Shown: positions 17,610-27,013, numbered from the stretch's first letter. The stretch: DNA of 64,000 nt from Hyphomonadaceae bacterium (GCA_027485145.1 JAIXRO010000099.1:28333-92332); one strand, 5' to 3'. Notes: generated by a model not told the origin, from the letters alone. A program made the numbers and translations.

Positions 17610-19349
17610 ATGGCGACACATGACCTGATCATCCGGGGCGGCACGATCATCGACGGCTCCGGCGCGCCCGCGTTCGAGGGTGACGTGGCGGTTTCCGGCG
17701 GCGTGATCACCGGCGTCGGCAAGGTAAACGGGCGCGGGATCAAGGAGATCGATGCGCGCGGCGAGGTGGTCACCCCGGGCTTCGTGGACCTGCACACCCA
17801 TTATGATGGCCAGGCGACCTGGGGCGAGGCAATCAGCCCCTCGTCCCTGCACGGCATCACCACCGTCGTCATGGGCAATTGCGGCGTCGGCTTCGCGCCC
17901 TGCAAGCCCGAGGACCATGACCGCCTGATCCGGTTGATGGAAGGCGTCGAGGATATCCCGTTCCCTGTGCTCGCCGCCGGCCTGCCCTGGGCCTGGGAAA
18001 GCTTCCCGGACTATCTCGATTTCCTTAGCCAGCGCCGCTTCGACACCGATGTCTGCGCGCAGCTGCCCCACGCCGCCCTGCGCGTCTTCGTGATGGGCGA
18101 CCGGGGCGCCAACCGCGAGGACGCGACGCTCGCCGACATCGCGGCGATGAAGGCGCTGGCGAAAGAAGCCGTCATGGCCGGCGCGATGGGCTTTTCCACC
18201 TCGCGCACCCTGAACCACCGCACCTCGGACGGCCAGCCGACGCCCACCCTCACCGCTTCGCAGGACGAACTCACCGGCATCGCCATGGGCCTTGCCGAAG
18301 CCGGCCGCGGCGTCCTGCAATTCGTGTCGGACTTCAACGATCCCCAGAAAGAGGCGGCGATGCTGCGGCGCCTCGTAGAAGTCTCCGGCCGCCCGCTCTC
18401 GGTGTCACTGGCACAGGCGGACGTCGCGCCCGAAGGCTGGCGCCTGCTGCTCGGCGCGATCGAGGCTGCCGCCGCAGACGGCCTGCCGATCCGCGCGCAG
18501 GTCGCGCCCCGCCCGGTCGGCGTGCTGCTCGGCCTCGACCTGACGCTGAACCCGTTCAGCGCCCATCCCGTTTACCAAGAGATTGCCCATCTTCCGCCCG
18601 AGGGGCGCGTGGCCGCGCTGCGCCAACCGGACTTCCGCGCACGCCTCCTTGCCGACCAGCCGCGTACGGACAATCCCTTCCTGAAAGTGATGCTGCGCAG
18701 CTTTGGCAAGATCTTCCAGCTGTCCGATCCGGTCGATTACGAACCTGGCCCCGAGCGCACGCTGGAGGCCATCGCCGCCCGGCGCCGCGTCTCGCCCGAA
18801 GAAGCCGCCCTCGACCTGATGCTGGAGAGGGACGGCCAGGGCATGCTCTACCTGCCCTTCCTCAACTACGCGCAAGGCAGCCTCGACCCCATCGCCGAGA
18901 TGATGCAGAGCCCGGCCACCCTGCCCGGCCTCTCGGATGGCGGCGCGCATGTCGGCATGATCTGCGACGGCTCGTTCACCACCACGATGCTGACCCACTG
19001 GATCCGCGACCGCACGCGCGGCCCGAAGCTGACACCGGAATTCCTCGTCCACCGCCAGTCCCGGCTCACCGCCGAATGGATCGGCCTCTGGGACCGGGGC
19101 CTGATCGCGCCGGGCATGCGTGCGGACCTGAACGTCATCAACCTCTCCGGCCTGAGACTGCACCTGCCGGAAGTGATCCGCGACCTGCCCGCGGGCGGGC
19201 GCCGCCTGATGCAACGCGCCTCGGGCTACACGGCCACGATCCTCAAGGGCGAAATCACCCACCGCGACGGGACGCCGACAGGCGCCAAACCGGGACGGCT
19301 GGTGCGCGGCGCGCAGGCGGCGCCAGTATCTGCGGTGGCGGCGGAGTGA
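17610..19349 (+). CDS. N-acyl-D-amino-acid deacylase family amidohydrolase
   Basis: 579-residue metal-dependent amidohydrolase. The metal site HTH (62-64) follows PGFVDL, and GNCGVGFAP and LSDGGAHVGM are the family signatures of D-aminoacylases and related enzymes. The N-terminal LIIRGGTIIDGSGAP strand forms the composite beta-sandwich. Probably cytoplasmic, hydrolysing an N-acyl-D-amino acid or a related cyclic amide; exact substrate unknown. CGGAGGAAC just upstream supports the ATG at 17610. Convergent with ftsY, one base apart. Confidence 0.85.
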   Translation: MATHDLIIRGGTIIDGSGAPAFEGDVAVSGGVITGVGKVNGRGIKEIDARGEVVTPGFVDLHTHYDGQATWGEAISPSSLHGITTVVMGNCGVGFAPCKPEDHDRLIRLMEGVEDIPFPVLAAGLPWAWESFPDYLDFLSQRRFDTDVCAQLPHAALRVFVMGDRGANREDATLADIAAMKALAKEAVMAGAMGFSTSRTLNHRTSDGQPTPTLTASQDELTGIAMGLAEAGRGVLQFVSDFNDPQKEAAMLRRLVEVSGRPLSVSLAQADVAPEGWRLLLGAIEAAAADGLPIRAQVAPRPVGVLLGLDLTLNPFSAHPVYQEIAHLPPEGRVAALRQPDFRARLLADQPRTDNPFLKVMLRSFGKIFQLSDPVDYEPGPERTLEAIAARRRVSPEEAALDLMLERDGQGMLYLPFLNYAQGSLDPIAEMMQSPATLPGLSDGGAHVGMICDGSFTTTMLTHWIRDRTRGPKLTPEFLVHRQSRLTAEWIGLWDRGLIAPGMRADLNVINLSGLRLHLPEVIRDLPAGGRRLMQRASGYTATILKGEITHRDGTPTGAKPGRLVRGAQAAPVSAVAAE

Positions 19350-19350
19350 C

Positions 19351-20592
19351 TTAAGCCTTCAACCCAACCAGCGCCCGCGCAAACGCGCTCGCACTGAAGG
19401 GGCGCAAGTCTTCCGCCCGCTCGCCAATGCCAATGAAATGGATCGGCAGGTCATGCGCCTCGGCAATCGCCACCAGCACGCCGCCCTTGGCCGTGCCGTC
19501 GAGCTTCGTCATCACGAGGCCCGTCACGCCCGCCGTATGCCGGAACGCCTCGACCTGCGCGAGCGCGTTCTGGCCGACCGTGGCGTCCAGCACGAGGATC
19601 ACGTCATGCGGCGCTTCGGGATCAAGCTTCCTCAGCACCCGGACGACCTTGCCAAGCTCGGCCATCAGTTCGGTCTTGTTCTGCAGCCGCCCCGCCGTAT
19701 CGACCAGCACGAGGTCAAGGTCCTCCGCCATCGCGCGCTCCACGGCGCCATAGACGAGGCCCGCCGCGTCGGCGCCCGGCGCGCCGTGCATCACCGGGAT
19801 GCCGGCCCGTTCGCCCCAGACTTTCAACTGTTCAATGGCCGCCGCGCGGAACGTGTCCCCCGCGACCAGCAGCGCCTTCGCACCCTGGTCCTGCAGCTTC
19901 GACGCGATCTTGCCGATGGTCGTCGTCTTGCCCGATCCGTTGACGCCGACGAACAGCACCACGCGGGGTCGCGGCCCATCCGAGAAATCGACCACCTTCT
20001 CGCGCGGCTTCAGGATCGCCTCGATCTCCTCGGCGAGCACACTGCGGATTTCTTCTCCGGAGATCTCCCGGTCGAAGCGTCCCTTGGCGAGCCCCTTCGT
20101 GACGCGCGCCGCCACCTTCGAACCCATGTCCGACGTGATCAGCAGGTCCTCGAGTTCCTGCAGCGCAGCGGTATCTAGCTTGCGTTTGCCGAGCGCTGCG
20201 AGGCCTTCGGTCAGCCGCGCGGTCGAACGCGCGAGGCCCTCGCCCAGCTTGCCGAACAGGCCCGGATCATTCGCCTCGGCCTCTGCGGCCGCCCGCGCCG
20301 CCGCTTCCGCCTCGGCGCGCAGCCGCTCATGCTCGCGCCGGTCTTCCAGCAATTTCAGTTCGGCCGCGGCCTTAGCGCGCACGGCTTCGTCGTCCGCCTC
20401 CTGAGCTTCGCGCCGCTGGCGTTCCTCCCAGGCGCGGTTGGCCTCGGCCACCTTCGCCTCGATCTCGGCCTTCTCGCGCGCGGCCGCCTCTTGCGCAGCC
20501 AATTCCTCAGCCGAAAGCTCCGGCTGCACCATCGCCGCGCCGGCCGCCTTCGCCTCGTCGAGTTTCTTTTTCTTGCCGAACCAGAGGATCAT
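19351..20592 (-). CDS. ftsY: Signal recognition particle receptor FtsY
   Basis: 413-residue SRP receptor GTPase for cotranslational membrane targeting. Residues ~15-115 form an acidic, Ala/Glu-rich A domain expected to bind the membrane. The NG domain follows, with G1 GVNGSGKTTTIGK, G3 DTAGRLQNK and G4 TKLDGTAKGG. Start overlaps the mtaB stop (ATGA), so it is coexpressed with mtaB. Confidence 0.96.
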   Translation of the reverse strand: MILWFGKKKKLDEAKAAGAAMVQPELSAEELAAQEAAAREKAEIEAKVAEANRAWEERQRREAQEADDEAVRAKAAAELKLLEDRREHERLRAEAEAAARAAAEAEANDPGLFGKLGEGLARSTARLTEGLAALGKRKLDTAALQELEDLLITSDMGSKVAARVTKGLAKGRFDREISGEEIRSVLAEEIEAILKPREKVVDFSDGPRPRVVLFVGVNGSGKTTTIGKIASKLQDQGAKALLVAGDTFRAAAIEQLKVWGERAGIPVMHGAPGADAAGLVYGAVERAMAEDLDLVLVDTAGRLQNKTELMAELGKVVRVLRKLDPEAPHDVILVLDATVGQNALAQVEAFRHTAGVTGLVMTKLDGTAKGGVLVAIAEAHDLPIHFIGIGERAEDLRPFSASAFARALVGLKA

Positions 20593-21866
20593 GTGAGGGG
20601 TGTGCCCAGTAGCTGCTTGCCGTCATGGCCGGTTAGCCGCACCGGCTGGGGCCGTCCAGCCTCAAGACCGGGCGCGCTCAGCTTGACCTGCGTGAAATCC
20701 GCCAGCCGCGCCGACGCGCCCCGCTCCACCAGCGCCTCGCGCACCTCGCCCACATGCCGGGCGAAATGCCTCGCCAGCGCCACCTCGCCCGCCGCCCGCA
20801 GACGGGACGCGCGCGCCTTGATCACGGACTTGGCCACCTGGGGCATCTTGGCCGCCGGCGTGCCCGGGCGCGGGCTGTAGGGAAACACGTGCAGGAAGGA
20901 GAGACCGCAGTCCTCCACAAGCCGTACCGAATTTTCGAAATGTTCGTCCGTCTCGGTCGGGAAGCCCGCGATGATGTCGGCGCCAAGCGCGATGTCCGGC
21001 CGCATGCGCCGCAGATGCTCCGTGAGCTGAATGGCCGCGTCCCGCCCATGCCGGCGCTTCATGCGCTTCAGGATCAGGTCATCGCCGTGCTGCAACGACA
21101 GATGCAGGTAGGGCGCCACACGCGCCTCGCTCATCGCCTCGATCAGCGCGCCGTCCATCTCGATGGCATCGATCGAGGAAATCCTCAGTTGGCGGAGTTC
21201 CGGAACCAGCTTGAGGATTCGCTGCACGAGATTGCCCAGCTGCGGCGTGCCCGGCAGGTCCGCGCCCCAGCTCGTCAGGTCGACGCCCGTGAGCACCACT
21301 TCAAAATGCCCGGTCTCGACGAGCCGGCGCACCTGCGCCACGACCTCCCCGGCCGGCACCGAGCGCGAGTTTCCCCGTCCATAGGGAATGATGCAGAACG
21401 TGCACCGGTGGTCGCACCCATTCTGGACCTGCACATAGGCGCGCGCCCGGCCGTCCATCCCGTCGATCAGGTGCGCCGCCGTTTCGCGCACGCTCATGAT
21501 GTCGTTGACGCGCACCTTCTCTTCGCCGCCCAGCAGGTCCAGCGGCTGCCACGTCTGCGCCTGCATCTTCTCATGGTTACCGATCACGCGGGTGACTTCC
21601 GGCATCTCCGCGAATGAGGCCGGGTCAATCTGCGCCGCGCACCCGGTCACAAGGATCGGCGCGCCCGGATGGTCCTTCGCCGCACGCCGGATCGCCTGGC
21701 GCGCCCCGCGCACCGCTTCGCTGGTCACGGCGCAGGTATTCACGATCACGGCGTCCCCGAGGCCCGCCTCGCGCGCATGGCCGCGCATCACCTCGGACTC
21801 ATAGGTGTTGAGGCGGCATCCGAGGGTAATCACCGTCGGGCCAGAAAGAGGAACAGTATCCGGCAT
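20589..21866 (-). CDS. mtaB: tRNA (t6A37) methylthiotransferase MtaB
   Basis: 425-residue radical-SAM enzyme that adds a methylthio group to t6A37 of tRNAs reading ANN codons. Cluster ligands in the UPF0004 domain are Cys17, Cys45 and Cys76. The radical SAM motif is CDHRCTFC (Cys151, Cys155, Cys158), followed by IPYGRGNSRS. A TRAM-like C-terminal domain completes it. First of a two-gene unit with ftsY. This pairing is common in alphaproteobacteria. Confidence 0.93.
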   Translation of the reverse strand: MPDTVPLSGPTVITLGCRLNTYESEVMRGHAREAGLGDAVIVNTCAVTSEAVRGARQAIRRAAKDHPGAPILVTGCAAQIDPASFAEMPEVTRVIGNHEKMQAQTWQPLDLLGGEEKVRVNDIMSVRETAAHLIDGMDGRARAYVQVQNGCDHRCTFCIIPYGRGNSRSVPAGEVVAQVRRLVETGHFEVVLTGVDLTSWGADLPGTPQLGNLVQRILKLVPELRQLRISSIDAIEMDGALIEAMSEARVAPYLHLSLQHGDDLILKRMKRRHGRDAAIQLTEHLRRMRPDIALGADIIAGFPTETDEHFENSVRLVEDCGLSFLHVFPYSPRPGTPAAKMPQVAKSVIKARASRLRAAGEVALARHFARHVGEVREALVERGASARLADFTQVKLSAPGLEAGRPQPVRLTGHDGKQLLGTPLT

Positions 21867-21926
21867 GTTGGTCTGTCACATCGCGCCGCAAGCGCCGAAA
21901 AGCAAGCGCAGGCGGCTGGCCCCGCC

Positions 21927-22736
21927 CTAAACGTCCGTCTCGAACTCCAGCTCCACCGGGCCGGTCATATAGACGTGGTCGTCGCTTTCGCGCCATTCGA
22001 TGTGGAGGTCGCCGCCGTCCACGATCACGCGCGCCTTGCGGCCGGTCAGCTTCGCGCGCGCCGCGCAGACCAGCGCGGCGCAGGCGCCCGTGCCGCAGGC
22101 CTTCGTCAGGCCCGCGCCGCGCTCCCAGACCCGCAGGCGGATCGTCTGCTTGTCGATGATCTGCGCAAAACCGACATTCGTGCCTTGCGGGAACAGCGGA
22201 TGGTTCTCGACCAGCGGGCCGATCTTCGGAATGTCATACGCGCCGACATCCTCGACAAAGAACACCGCATGCGGATTGCCCATCGACACGACGGCCGGCA
22301 GCGCGAGAATCGGCTTGTCGATCGGCCCGATCTTCAGGTCGACGCCCCGCACGTCCATTTTTTCCGACAACGGAATATCCGCCCAGCCCATCAGCGGCGA
22401 GCCCATGTCCACCGTGATGAGGTCGCCCTCGGCCCGGAAGGCCTTCAGCATGTCGGCCTCGGTCTGGATCGTGATGCGGTCCTTTTTCGTCTCGTCGAGG
22501 ATCAGCCGCCCGACGCAGCGCGACGCGTTCCCGCAGGCGGAGACCTGTGTGCCATCCGCATTCCAGATGCGCATGAACACGTCTTTTGTGGCATCGCGTT
22601 CCAGCGCGATGACCTGGTCTGCCTTCAGGTCTTCCGCAATTTGCCGAATCTGGTCGGCGCTCGGTGCGAAGGGTGTGGACCGCGCATCGAATATGGCAAA
22701 CGCGTTGCCGGCACCGTTCATCTTCCAGAGCTTCAT
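21927..22736 (-). CDS. dapF: Diaminopimelate epimerase DapF
   Basis: 269-residue PLP-independent racemase converting LL- to meso-diaminopimelate in lysine and peptidoglycan synthesis. The two catalytic cysteines are in ACGNASRC (Cys68) and ACGTGACA (Cys214). MKLWKMNGAGNAFAIFDAR is the family's typical N-terminus. Lies 60 bases upstream (in transcription terms) of mtaB-ftsY and may share their transcript. Confidence 0.95.
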   Translation of the reverse strand: MKLWKMNGAGNAFAIFDARSTPFAPSADQIRQIAEDLKADQVIALERDATKDVFMRIWNADGTQVSACGNASRCVGRLILDETKKDRITIQTEADMLKAFRAEGDLITVDMGSPLMGWADIPLSEKMDVRGVDLKIGPIDKPILALPAVVSMGNPHAVFFVEDVGAYDIPKIGPLVENHPLFPQGTNVGFAQIIDKQTIRLRVWERGAGLTKACGTGACAALVCAARAKLTGRKARVIVDGGDLHIEWRESDDHVYMTGPVELEFETDV

Positions 22737-22786
22737 GCTTCACGTCCTAACGGGTTTCAACGCTGCCGGGAAGCGGCACAAAAGCC

Positions 22787-23212
22787 TCACTTCGGAACCT
22801 TTGTGGAGACCACCCAGCCCGCCAGCTGCACGCCCAGCGCGCCGAGCAGCGCCAGCTGCACCAGCGGATGCGGAAACAGCACGAGCAGGATCGCCGCGGC
22901 GATACAGGCATAATCCACAAGGTCACTGGACATCAGCCACCCCATCGGGCCCCGTGCCCGCCGCACATCCAGCAGCGTGACACTCGGCCAGGTCCGGGAC
23001 ATGTCCGGCGGACCGAACACCGCCATCACCTGTTTCGGGTCGAAGATGCCGGTCATTTCCGCAAGGTCAGACAGCTTTGCCTCGCCCATCGCCACGGTCC
23101 GCTTGCGCGCGGAGGTGCCGATCAGGCTGACCAGCGCCGACAGGACCACGGCCAGCGCCATCGCGAATTGCGTGAAGTCCACATAAGGAAGATAGCCGCC
23201 CATCGCCCCCAT
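22787..23212 (-). CDS. Hypothetical membrane protein
   Basis: 141-residue protein I do not recognise. It has one N-terminal membrane helix (about 13-33), a soluble middle (about 35-95) containing VAMGEAKLSDLAEMTGIFDP, and a C-terminal hydrophobic pair (about 100-135). Two in-frame ATGs (23212 and 23203) are close, and neither has a strong ribosome-binding site. It lies 50 bases before dapF on the same strand and could head the dapF-mtaB-ftsY transcript. Confidence 0.6.
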   Translation of the reverse strand: MGAMGGYLPYVDFTQFAMALAVVLSALVSLIGTSARKRTVAMGEAKLSDLAEMTGIFDPKQVMAVFGPPDMSRTWPSVTLLDVRRARGPMGWLMSSDLVDYACIAAAILLVLFPHPLVQLALLGALGVQLAGWVVSTKVPK

Positions 23213-23271
23213 ATAGGGAGCGTTTCGGGCTTCGTCAGCAGGGCGCCCGACAATCCCCGCGCCTGCCCGGC

Positions 23272-24054
23272 TCAGACCGTCGGCACAGTGCCGCCATCGA
23301 TGACGAACTCGGCGCCCGTGATGGCGCCGGCGCGCGCCGACGCGAGAAAGGTCACCAGATCAGCCACCTCTTCCGGCCGCGACGGCCGACCCAGCGGGAT
23401 CCCGCCAATCGACTGCATCAGCGCCCTTTCAGCCGACGCCTGATCCGTGCCGTTCTCTGCCGCGATCCGGCCGACCAGTTCCGCGGACGCCTCCGTGGCA
23501 ATCCAGCCCGGCGAAACGCGCACCACCCGGATGCCGTGCGGCGCCACTTCCTTCGACAGGCTCTTGCTATAGGCCGACAGCGCGGCCTTGGCGCTGGCAT
23601 AGGCCGTCGTCGCCTCCGGCAGCGGCAGCACGCTCTGGATCGACGTGACGTGGATCACGACCCCGCTGCCCTGCGCGATCATGGCGGGAAGCAAGGCCCG
23701 GTCCAGCCGCACGGCCGGCAGCAGGTTGAGGCTCAGCTCCGCCTGCCAGACCGCCTCGTCCAGCACGGCAAACCCGCCCGCCAGCGCGCTCGACCCGCCT
23801 GCAACGTGCACGATCACGTCCGCGCCGTTCATCCGCTCACGGACGGCGTCCGCCACCCGTGCACACCCCTCTAGGGTCGTGATGTCTGCCGCAACGAAGT
23901 GAACGCCGTCCGGCAGACCCTCCCCCGCCCTCCGAGCGGTCGTCAGCACCTGCATGCCTTGGGCGTGCAGCGCTGCCACCACGGCGCGGCCGGCGCCCTT
24001 GGTGCCGCCGGTCACCAGCGCGCGCTTTCCGGCCAGTCCCATGTCGAGGCTCAT
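23272..24054 (-). CDS. SDR family oxidoreductase
   Basis: 260-residue short-chain dehydrogenase/reductase. Cofactor motif TGGTKGAG (15-22) and catalytic Ser138, Tyr152 and Lys156 (YASAK) are intact; the C-terminus ends with the usual FVIDGG. Substrate unknown. Cotranscribed with the SnoaL-like gene (4-base overlap) and divergent from an HxlR regulator, the usual arrangement for a regulator-controlled stress or detoxification pair. Confidence 0.85.
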   Translation of the reverse strand: MSLDMGLAGKRALVTGGTKGAGRAVVAALHAQGMQVLTTARRAGEGLPDGVHFVAADITTLEGCARVADAVRERMNGADVIVHVAGGSSALAGGFAVLDEAVWQAELSLNLLPAVRLDRALLPAMIAQGSGVVIHVTSIQSVLPLPEATTAYASAKAALSAYSKSLSKEVAPHGIRVVRVSPGWIATEASAELVGRIAAENGTDQASAERALMQSIGGIPLGRPSRPEEVADLVTFLASARAGAITGAEFVIDGGTVPTV

Positions 24055-24380
24055 GCCCGGATCTCCAGCGCCGAGATCCGGTCACCCTCGAGATTGAACC
24101 GGTAACGCAGCATCACCGGGCTGCCGGGAAAGTCGCCCTCGACCCGGCCGACCACCAGCACGCGCGCGCCGTCCGGCTCCGCGCTGACCGGCGTCACGCT
24201 ATACTTCGCCGCCGCCTTGGACTCTGCTTTCCACGCGCGGATCGCGTCCAGGCCCTGATGGGTGCGCCGCTCATCGGTCACGACCGCATCCGCCGTGAAG
24301 CAATCGGCCACGCGCACAGTGTCGTCGAAGGCCTCGGACTGGAAATACAGCTGGACCGGCCTGGGCATGGGAATCTGCAT
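24051..24380 (-). CDS. SnoaL-like / NTF2-fold protein
   Basis: 109-residue protein resembling the small cone-shaped NTF2 fold: [40 protein letters not shown] is the SnoaL-like pattern. Such proteins are often small-molecule isomerases or binding partners of SDR enzymes; here it overlaps the SDR start by 4 bases. AAAGGAG lies 6-7 bases before the ATG at 24380. It is first in its operon, facing the HxlR gene. Confidence 0.75.
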   Translation of the reverse strand: MQIPMPRPVQLYFQSEAFDDTVRVADCFTADAVVTDERRTHQGLDAIRAWKAESKAAAKYSVTPVSAEPDGARVLVVGRVEGDFPGSPVMLRYRFNLEGDRISALEIRA

Positions 24381-24412
24381 GATTGTCTCCTTTTCTGGCG
24401 GGCGTCGGCCCG

Positions 24413-24439
24413 CGATATCTTGCGAGACAGCGGATATCG
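24413..24439. promoter_or_regulatory. Perfect inverted repeat, candidate HxlR operator
   Basis: CGATATC at 24413-24419 and GATATCG at 24433-24439 form a perfect 7-bp inverted repeat with a 13-base spacer. It lies in the 74-bp gap between the divergent SnoaL/SDR operon and the HxlR gene. It is a plausible operator for a dimeric regulator that controls both directions. The assignment is by position only. Confidence 0.4.
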
Positions 24440-24454
24440 GACTAGGAAGAAGTT

Positions 24455-24832
24455 ATGGCAAGTACAGACAAAAAAGTAGGGTACATACCACAAGGTAAGC
24501 GCCCGGACTATACGCCCGACACCGCCGCGCATGGCGTGGAGGGCGCGCTGCAGATGCTGGAGGGGCGCTGGAAGATGACCATCCTCTTCCACCTGTTTGG
24601 CGGCACGCTCTTGCGCTTCTCGGACCTGGAGCGCGCCATCCCCGCGATCTCGCAGAAGATGCTGATCCAGCAACTGCGCAAGCTGGAGGCGGACGGCATC
24701 GTGCGCCGGATCGTCCACCACCAAGTTCCGCCCAAGGTCGAGTACGGCCTGACCGAATGGGGCGAGGGCCTCTGCCCCGCGCTTGACGCGCTCCTCCTTT
24801 GGGCGGAGCACCGCCCGGCCCCGGACGCTTGA
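24455..24832 (+). CDS. HxlR family transcriptional regulator
   Basis: 125-residue winged-helix regulator. LQMLEGRWKMTILFHLFGG and RFSDLERAIPAISQKMLIQQLRKLEADGIV are the hallmark HxlR stretches; the wing contains VEYGLTEWG. Many redox- or quinone-sensing family members use an N-terminal Cys, but this protein has only one Cys, near the C-terminus (GLCPALD), so it may sense something else. An AGGAAGAAG box precedes the ATG. It probably autoregulates and controls the divergent SDR/SnoaL operon. Confidence 0.85.
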   Translation: MASTDKKVGYIPQGKRPDYTPDTAAHGVEGALQMLEGRWKMTILFHLFGGTLLRFSDLERAIPAISQKMLIQQLRKLEADGIVRRIVHHQVPPKVEYGLTEWGEGLCPALDALLLWAEHRPAPDA

Positions 24833-24936
24833 GGCCCGGCATAGCGAGGGCGTTCTTCCGCTCACGGGCGATCTGCGGATCGACCTTTCGCGAGTGTTCC
24901 ATTAGCTAGGTCGAAGCAACCAGCCAGGTGGGGCCC

Positions 24937-27006
24937 GTGCCGGAAACAATTGATACTTCCAATCCGCGCCCATGGCCGAGTGACTGGGGCAGACCGCCGC
25001 CCGTATCCGCACCGCCGCCGCCGCGCGTGCGCCTCAACCTCGGCGTCACCGGGCACCGGGCGAGCCATGCCGTCTACGCCGCCAACACCGCCCGGATCGA
25101 GGCAGCGCTCGCGGAGATCCTCTCCCTCATCACCGCCGCCGTTGCGGCGGAGCCCGCACCGTTCGGGCCCGGCTCCATCGCGCCCGTCCGGCTCCATGCG
25201 ATGCTGGCGGACGGGGCAGACCAGGCGCTTGCGCATCAGGCCCTGGCGCGCGGCTGGGAGCTTGTCGCGCCCCTGCCCTTCGGCGCTGACCTCAACTGCG
25301 CCATCAATGCCGCCCCGCTCTCGGCTGAAGATGCGCGCGCCCTGATCGCCGGCGGCGGCGCAGCAGATCCCGCCGTTCAGGCGCGCGCGCAGGCCATCCG
25401 TAGGCTGTATGAAAAGGCGCTCCTGTTCGAGCTTGCCGACGACGATGACGAGATCACCGGCGTGTTCCTCGCCGCGCTGGAAAACCCGCAGGACAAACGG
25501 GCGGGCGACACCTTTGCCGCCGACTCGTCCGAACGCGTCGCCCTCGCAGGCCGCCTCATCATCGAACAGTCCGACTTCCTGATCGCGGTCTGGGACGGCG
25601 CCCGCACCACATTCGTAGGCGGCACCGGCCACACCGTTGCCCGCGCGCTGGAGCTCGGCGCACCGGTTGTCTGGATCGATCCGGCGGCGCCCGAAGCCTG
25701 GCGAATCCTGCGCGCGCCCGAAGCGCTCGCCTCGCTGCGCGAGGAGACCTCACACGCCGCCCGGGAAGACGATCTGAAAGCGCTGACCCATCTCGCCTTG
25801 CGCGGGCCTGAGAGCGCCCACCGCCATCACGGTCCGGCGGGAGATCATCCGGGTGTCTCGGCACTCGACGCCACGCACTGGCGCGCGCGGTCCAATCCGG
25901 TCTGGCATCTCTATCGCCGCGTCGAAGCCGTCTTTGGCGGTGACAAGGGCCGCAACCCCTGGCGCAACCTGCGCCAGACCTACGAAACGCCGGGCGCCAT
26001 CGCCGAGGGCACCGGCGCCGGTGTGCTCTCCGCCGCCCGCGCCCTCCCCGGCGCCGATGCCGGCTTCGCGGAGCTGATCGCCGGACGGGTGCTCGCCCGC
26101 TTCGCCTGGGCGGACGGCATTTCATCCCGCCTGTCCGATACCTATCGCGGCGGGATGATGATCAACTTCGTGCTCTCCTCGCTCGCCATCGTCGGCGGGA
26201 TCGCCTACCTACCCTTTGCGGATTCCTATTGGAAATGGGCCTTCGCCCTGTTCGAGTTCGTCCTCCTCTCGCTGATCCTTATCATTACCGTCCAGGGGCA
26301 GAAGCGCCGCTGGCACGGGCGCTGGTTCGAGACACGGCGCGTGGCGGAATACCTGCGCCACGCCCCCCTGCTGCTCACCCTCGGCGCTGCCCGGGCGCCG
26401 GGGCGCTGGCCGAAAGGCGCCGAGACGTCCTGGCCGGAATGGTATGCCCGCCAGAGTCTGCGCGAGGTCGGCCTGCCGCGAGTGAAGGTCACGGCGGATT
26501 ACCTGCGGGCGGCCCTGACCTCACTGCTCGACAGACATGTCACGCAGCAGCGCGACTACCATCACGGCAAGGCGAAGCGCCTCGCCGCCGTGCATCACAA
26601 TCTCGACACGCTGTCAGAGTGGATGTTCCGCCTCGCGGTCATCTCGGTCGCCGTCTATCTGATCCTGCAAGGCGCGGCCTGGGCGAAGGTGATGGACAAG
26701 CACGCCCTGAAGGAGATGTCGAAGACCTTCACCTTCCTCGGCGTGCTGCTGCCGACCTTCGGCGGCGCCATCGCGGGCATCCGGTATTTCGGCGACTTCG
26801 AACGCTTCGCGGCAATTTCCGAAGTCACCGCGCAGAAGCTGGACAGCGTGCATGCGAGAATCGAACTGCTGCTGAAGGCGCCCGATTCCGCGATGGACTA
26901 TGGCCCCGTCGCCGAGATCGCGCACGCCGCGGACGATATCGTCGTCAGCGAAATCGAAAGCTGGCAGGCCGTGTTCGGCGGCAAGCAGATCACCGTCCCG
27001 GTGTGA
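24937..27006 (+). CDS. Unrecognised protein: SLOG-like domain plus four membrane helices
   Basis: About 689 residues; coordinates use the GTG at 24937, preceded by AGGTGGGG (an in-frame GTG at 24928 is possible). Residue numbers count from 24928. After a proline-rich lead (12-33), residues ~34-250 look like a SLOG/LOG-type Rossmann domain: NLGVTGHR (37-44), LADGADQAL (93-101), LVAPLPFGADLN (112-123), SDFLIAVWDG (215-224), GGTGHTVARALELGAPVVW (231-249). A linker leads to TM pairs at ~412-430/437-457 and ~566-584/602-620, each followed by charged helices (RRWHGRWFETRRVAEYLR, RYFGDFERFAAISE). This is reminiscent of SLOG proteins joined to SLATT-like 2TM effector domains in predicted nucleotide-signalling conflict systems. 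The assignment is by eye and the function unknown. Flanking genes are metabolic and on other transcripts. Confidence 0.6.
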   Translation: MPETIDTSNPRPWPSDWGRPPPVSAPPPPRVRLNLGVTGHRASHAVYAANTARIEAALAEILSLITAAVAAEPAPFGPGSIAPVRLHAMLADGADQALAHQALARGWELVAPLPFGADLNCAINAAPLSAEDARALIAGGGAADPAVQARAQAIRRLYEKALLFELADDDDEITGVFLAALENPQDKRAGDTFAADSSERVALAGRLIIEQSDFLIAVWDGARTTFVGGTGHTVARALELGAPVVWIDPAAPEAWRILRAPEALASLREETSHAAREDDLKALTHLALRGPESAHRHHGPAGDHPGVSALDATHWRARSNPVWHLYRRVEAVFGGDKGRNPWRNLRQTYETPGAIAEGTGAGVLSAARALPGADAGFAELIAGRVLARFAWADGISSRLSDTYRGGMMINFVLSSLAIVGGIAYLPFADSYWKWAFALFEFVLLSLILIITVQGQKRRWHGRWFETRRVAEYLRHAPLLLTLGAARAPGRWPKGAETSWPEWYARQSLREVGLPRVKVTADYLRAALTSLLDRHVTQQRDYHHGKAKRLAAVHHNLDTLSEWMFRLAVISVAVYLILQGAAWAKVMDKHALKEMSKTFTFLGVLLPTFGGAIAGIRYFGDFERFAAISEVTAQKLDSVHARIELLLKAPDSAMDYGPVAEIAHAADDIVVSEIESWQAVFGGKQITVPV

Positions 27007-27013
27007 CCGGCGC

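Noticed and set aside
24928..27006. Calling the SLOG-like protein part of an anti-phage defence island
   Set aside because: No nucleases, CD-NTases, toxins, recombinases or phage genes nearby; neighbours are metabolic.
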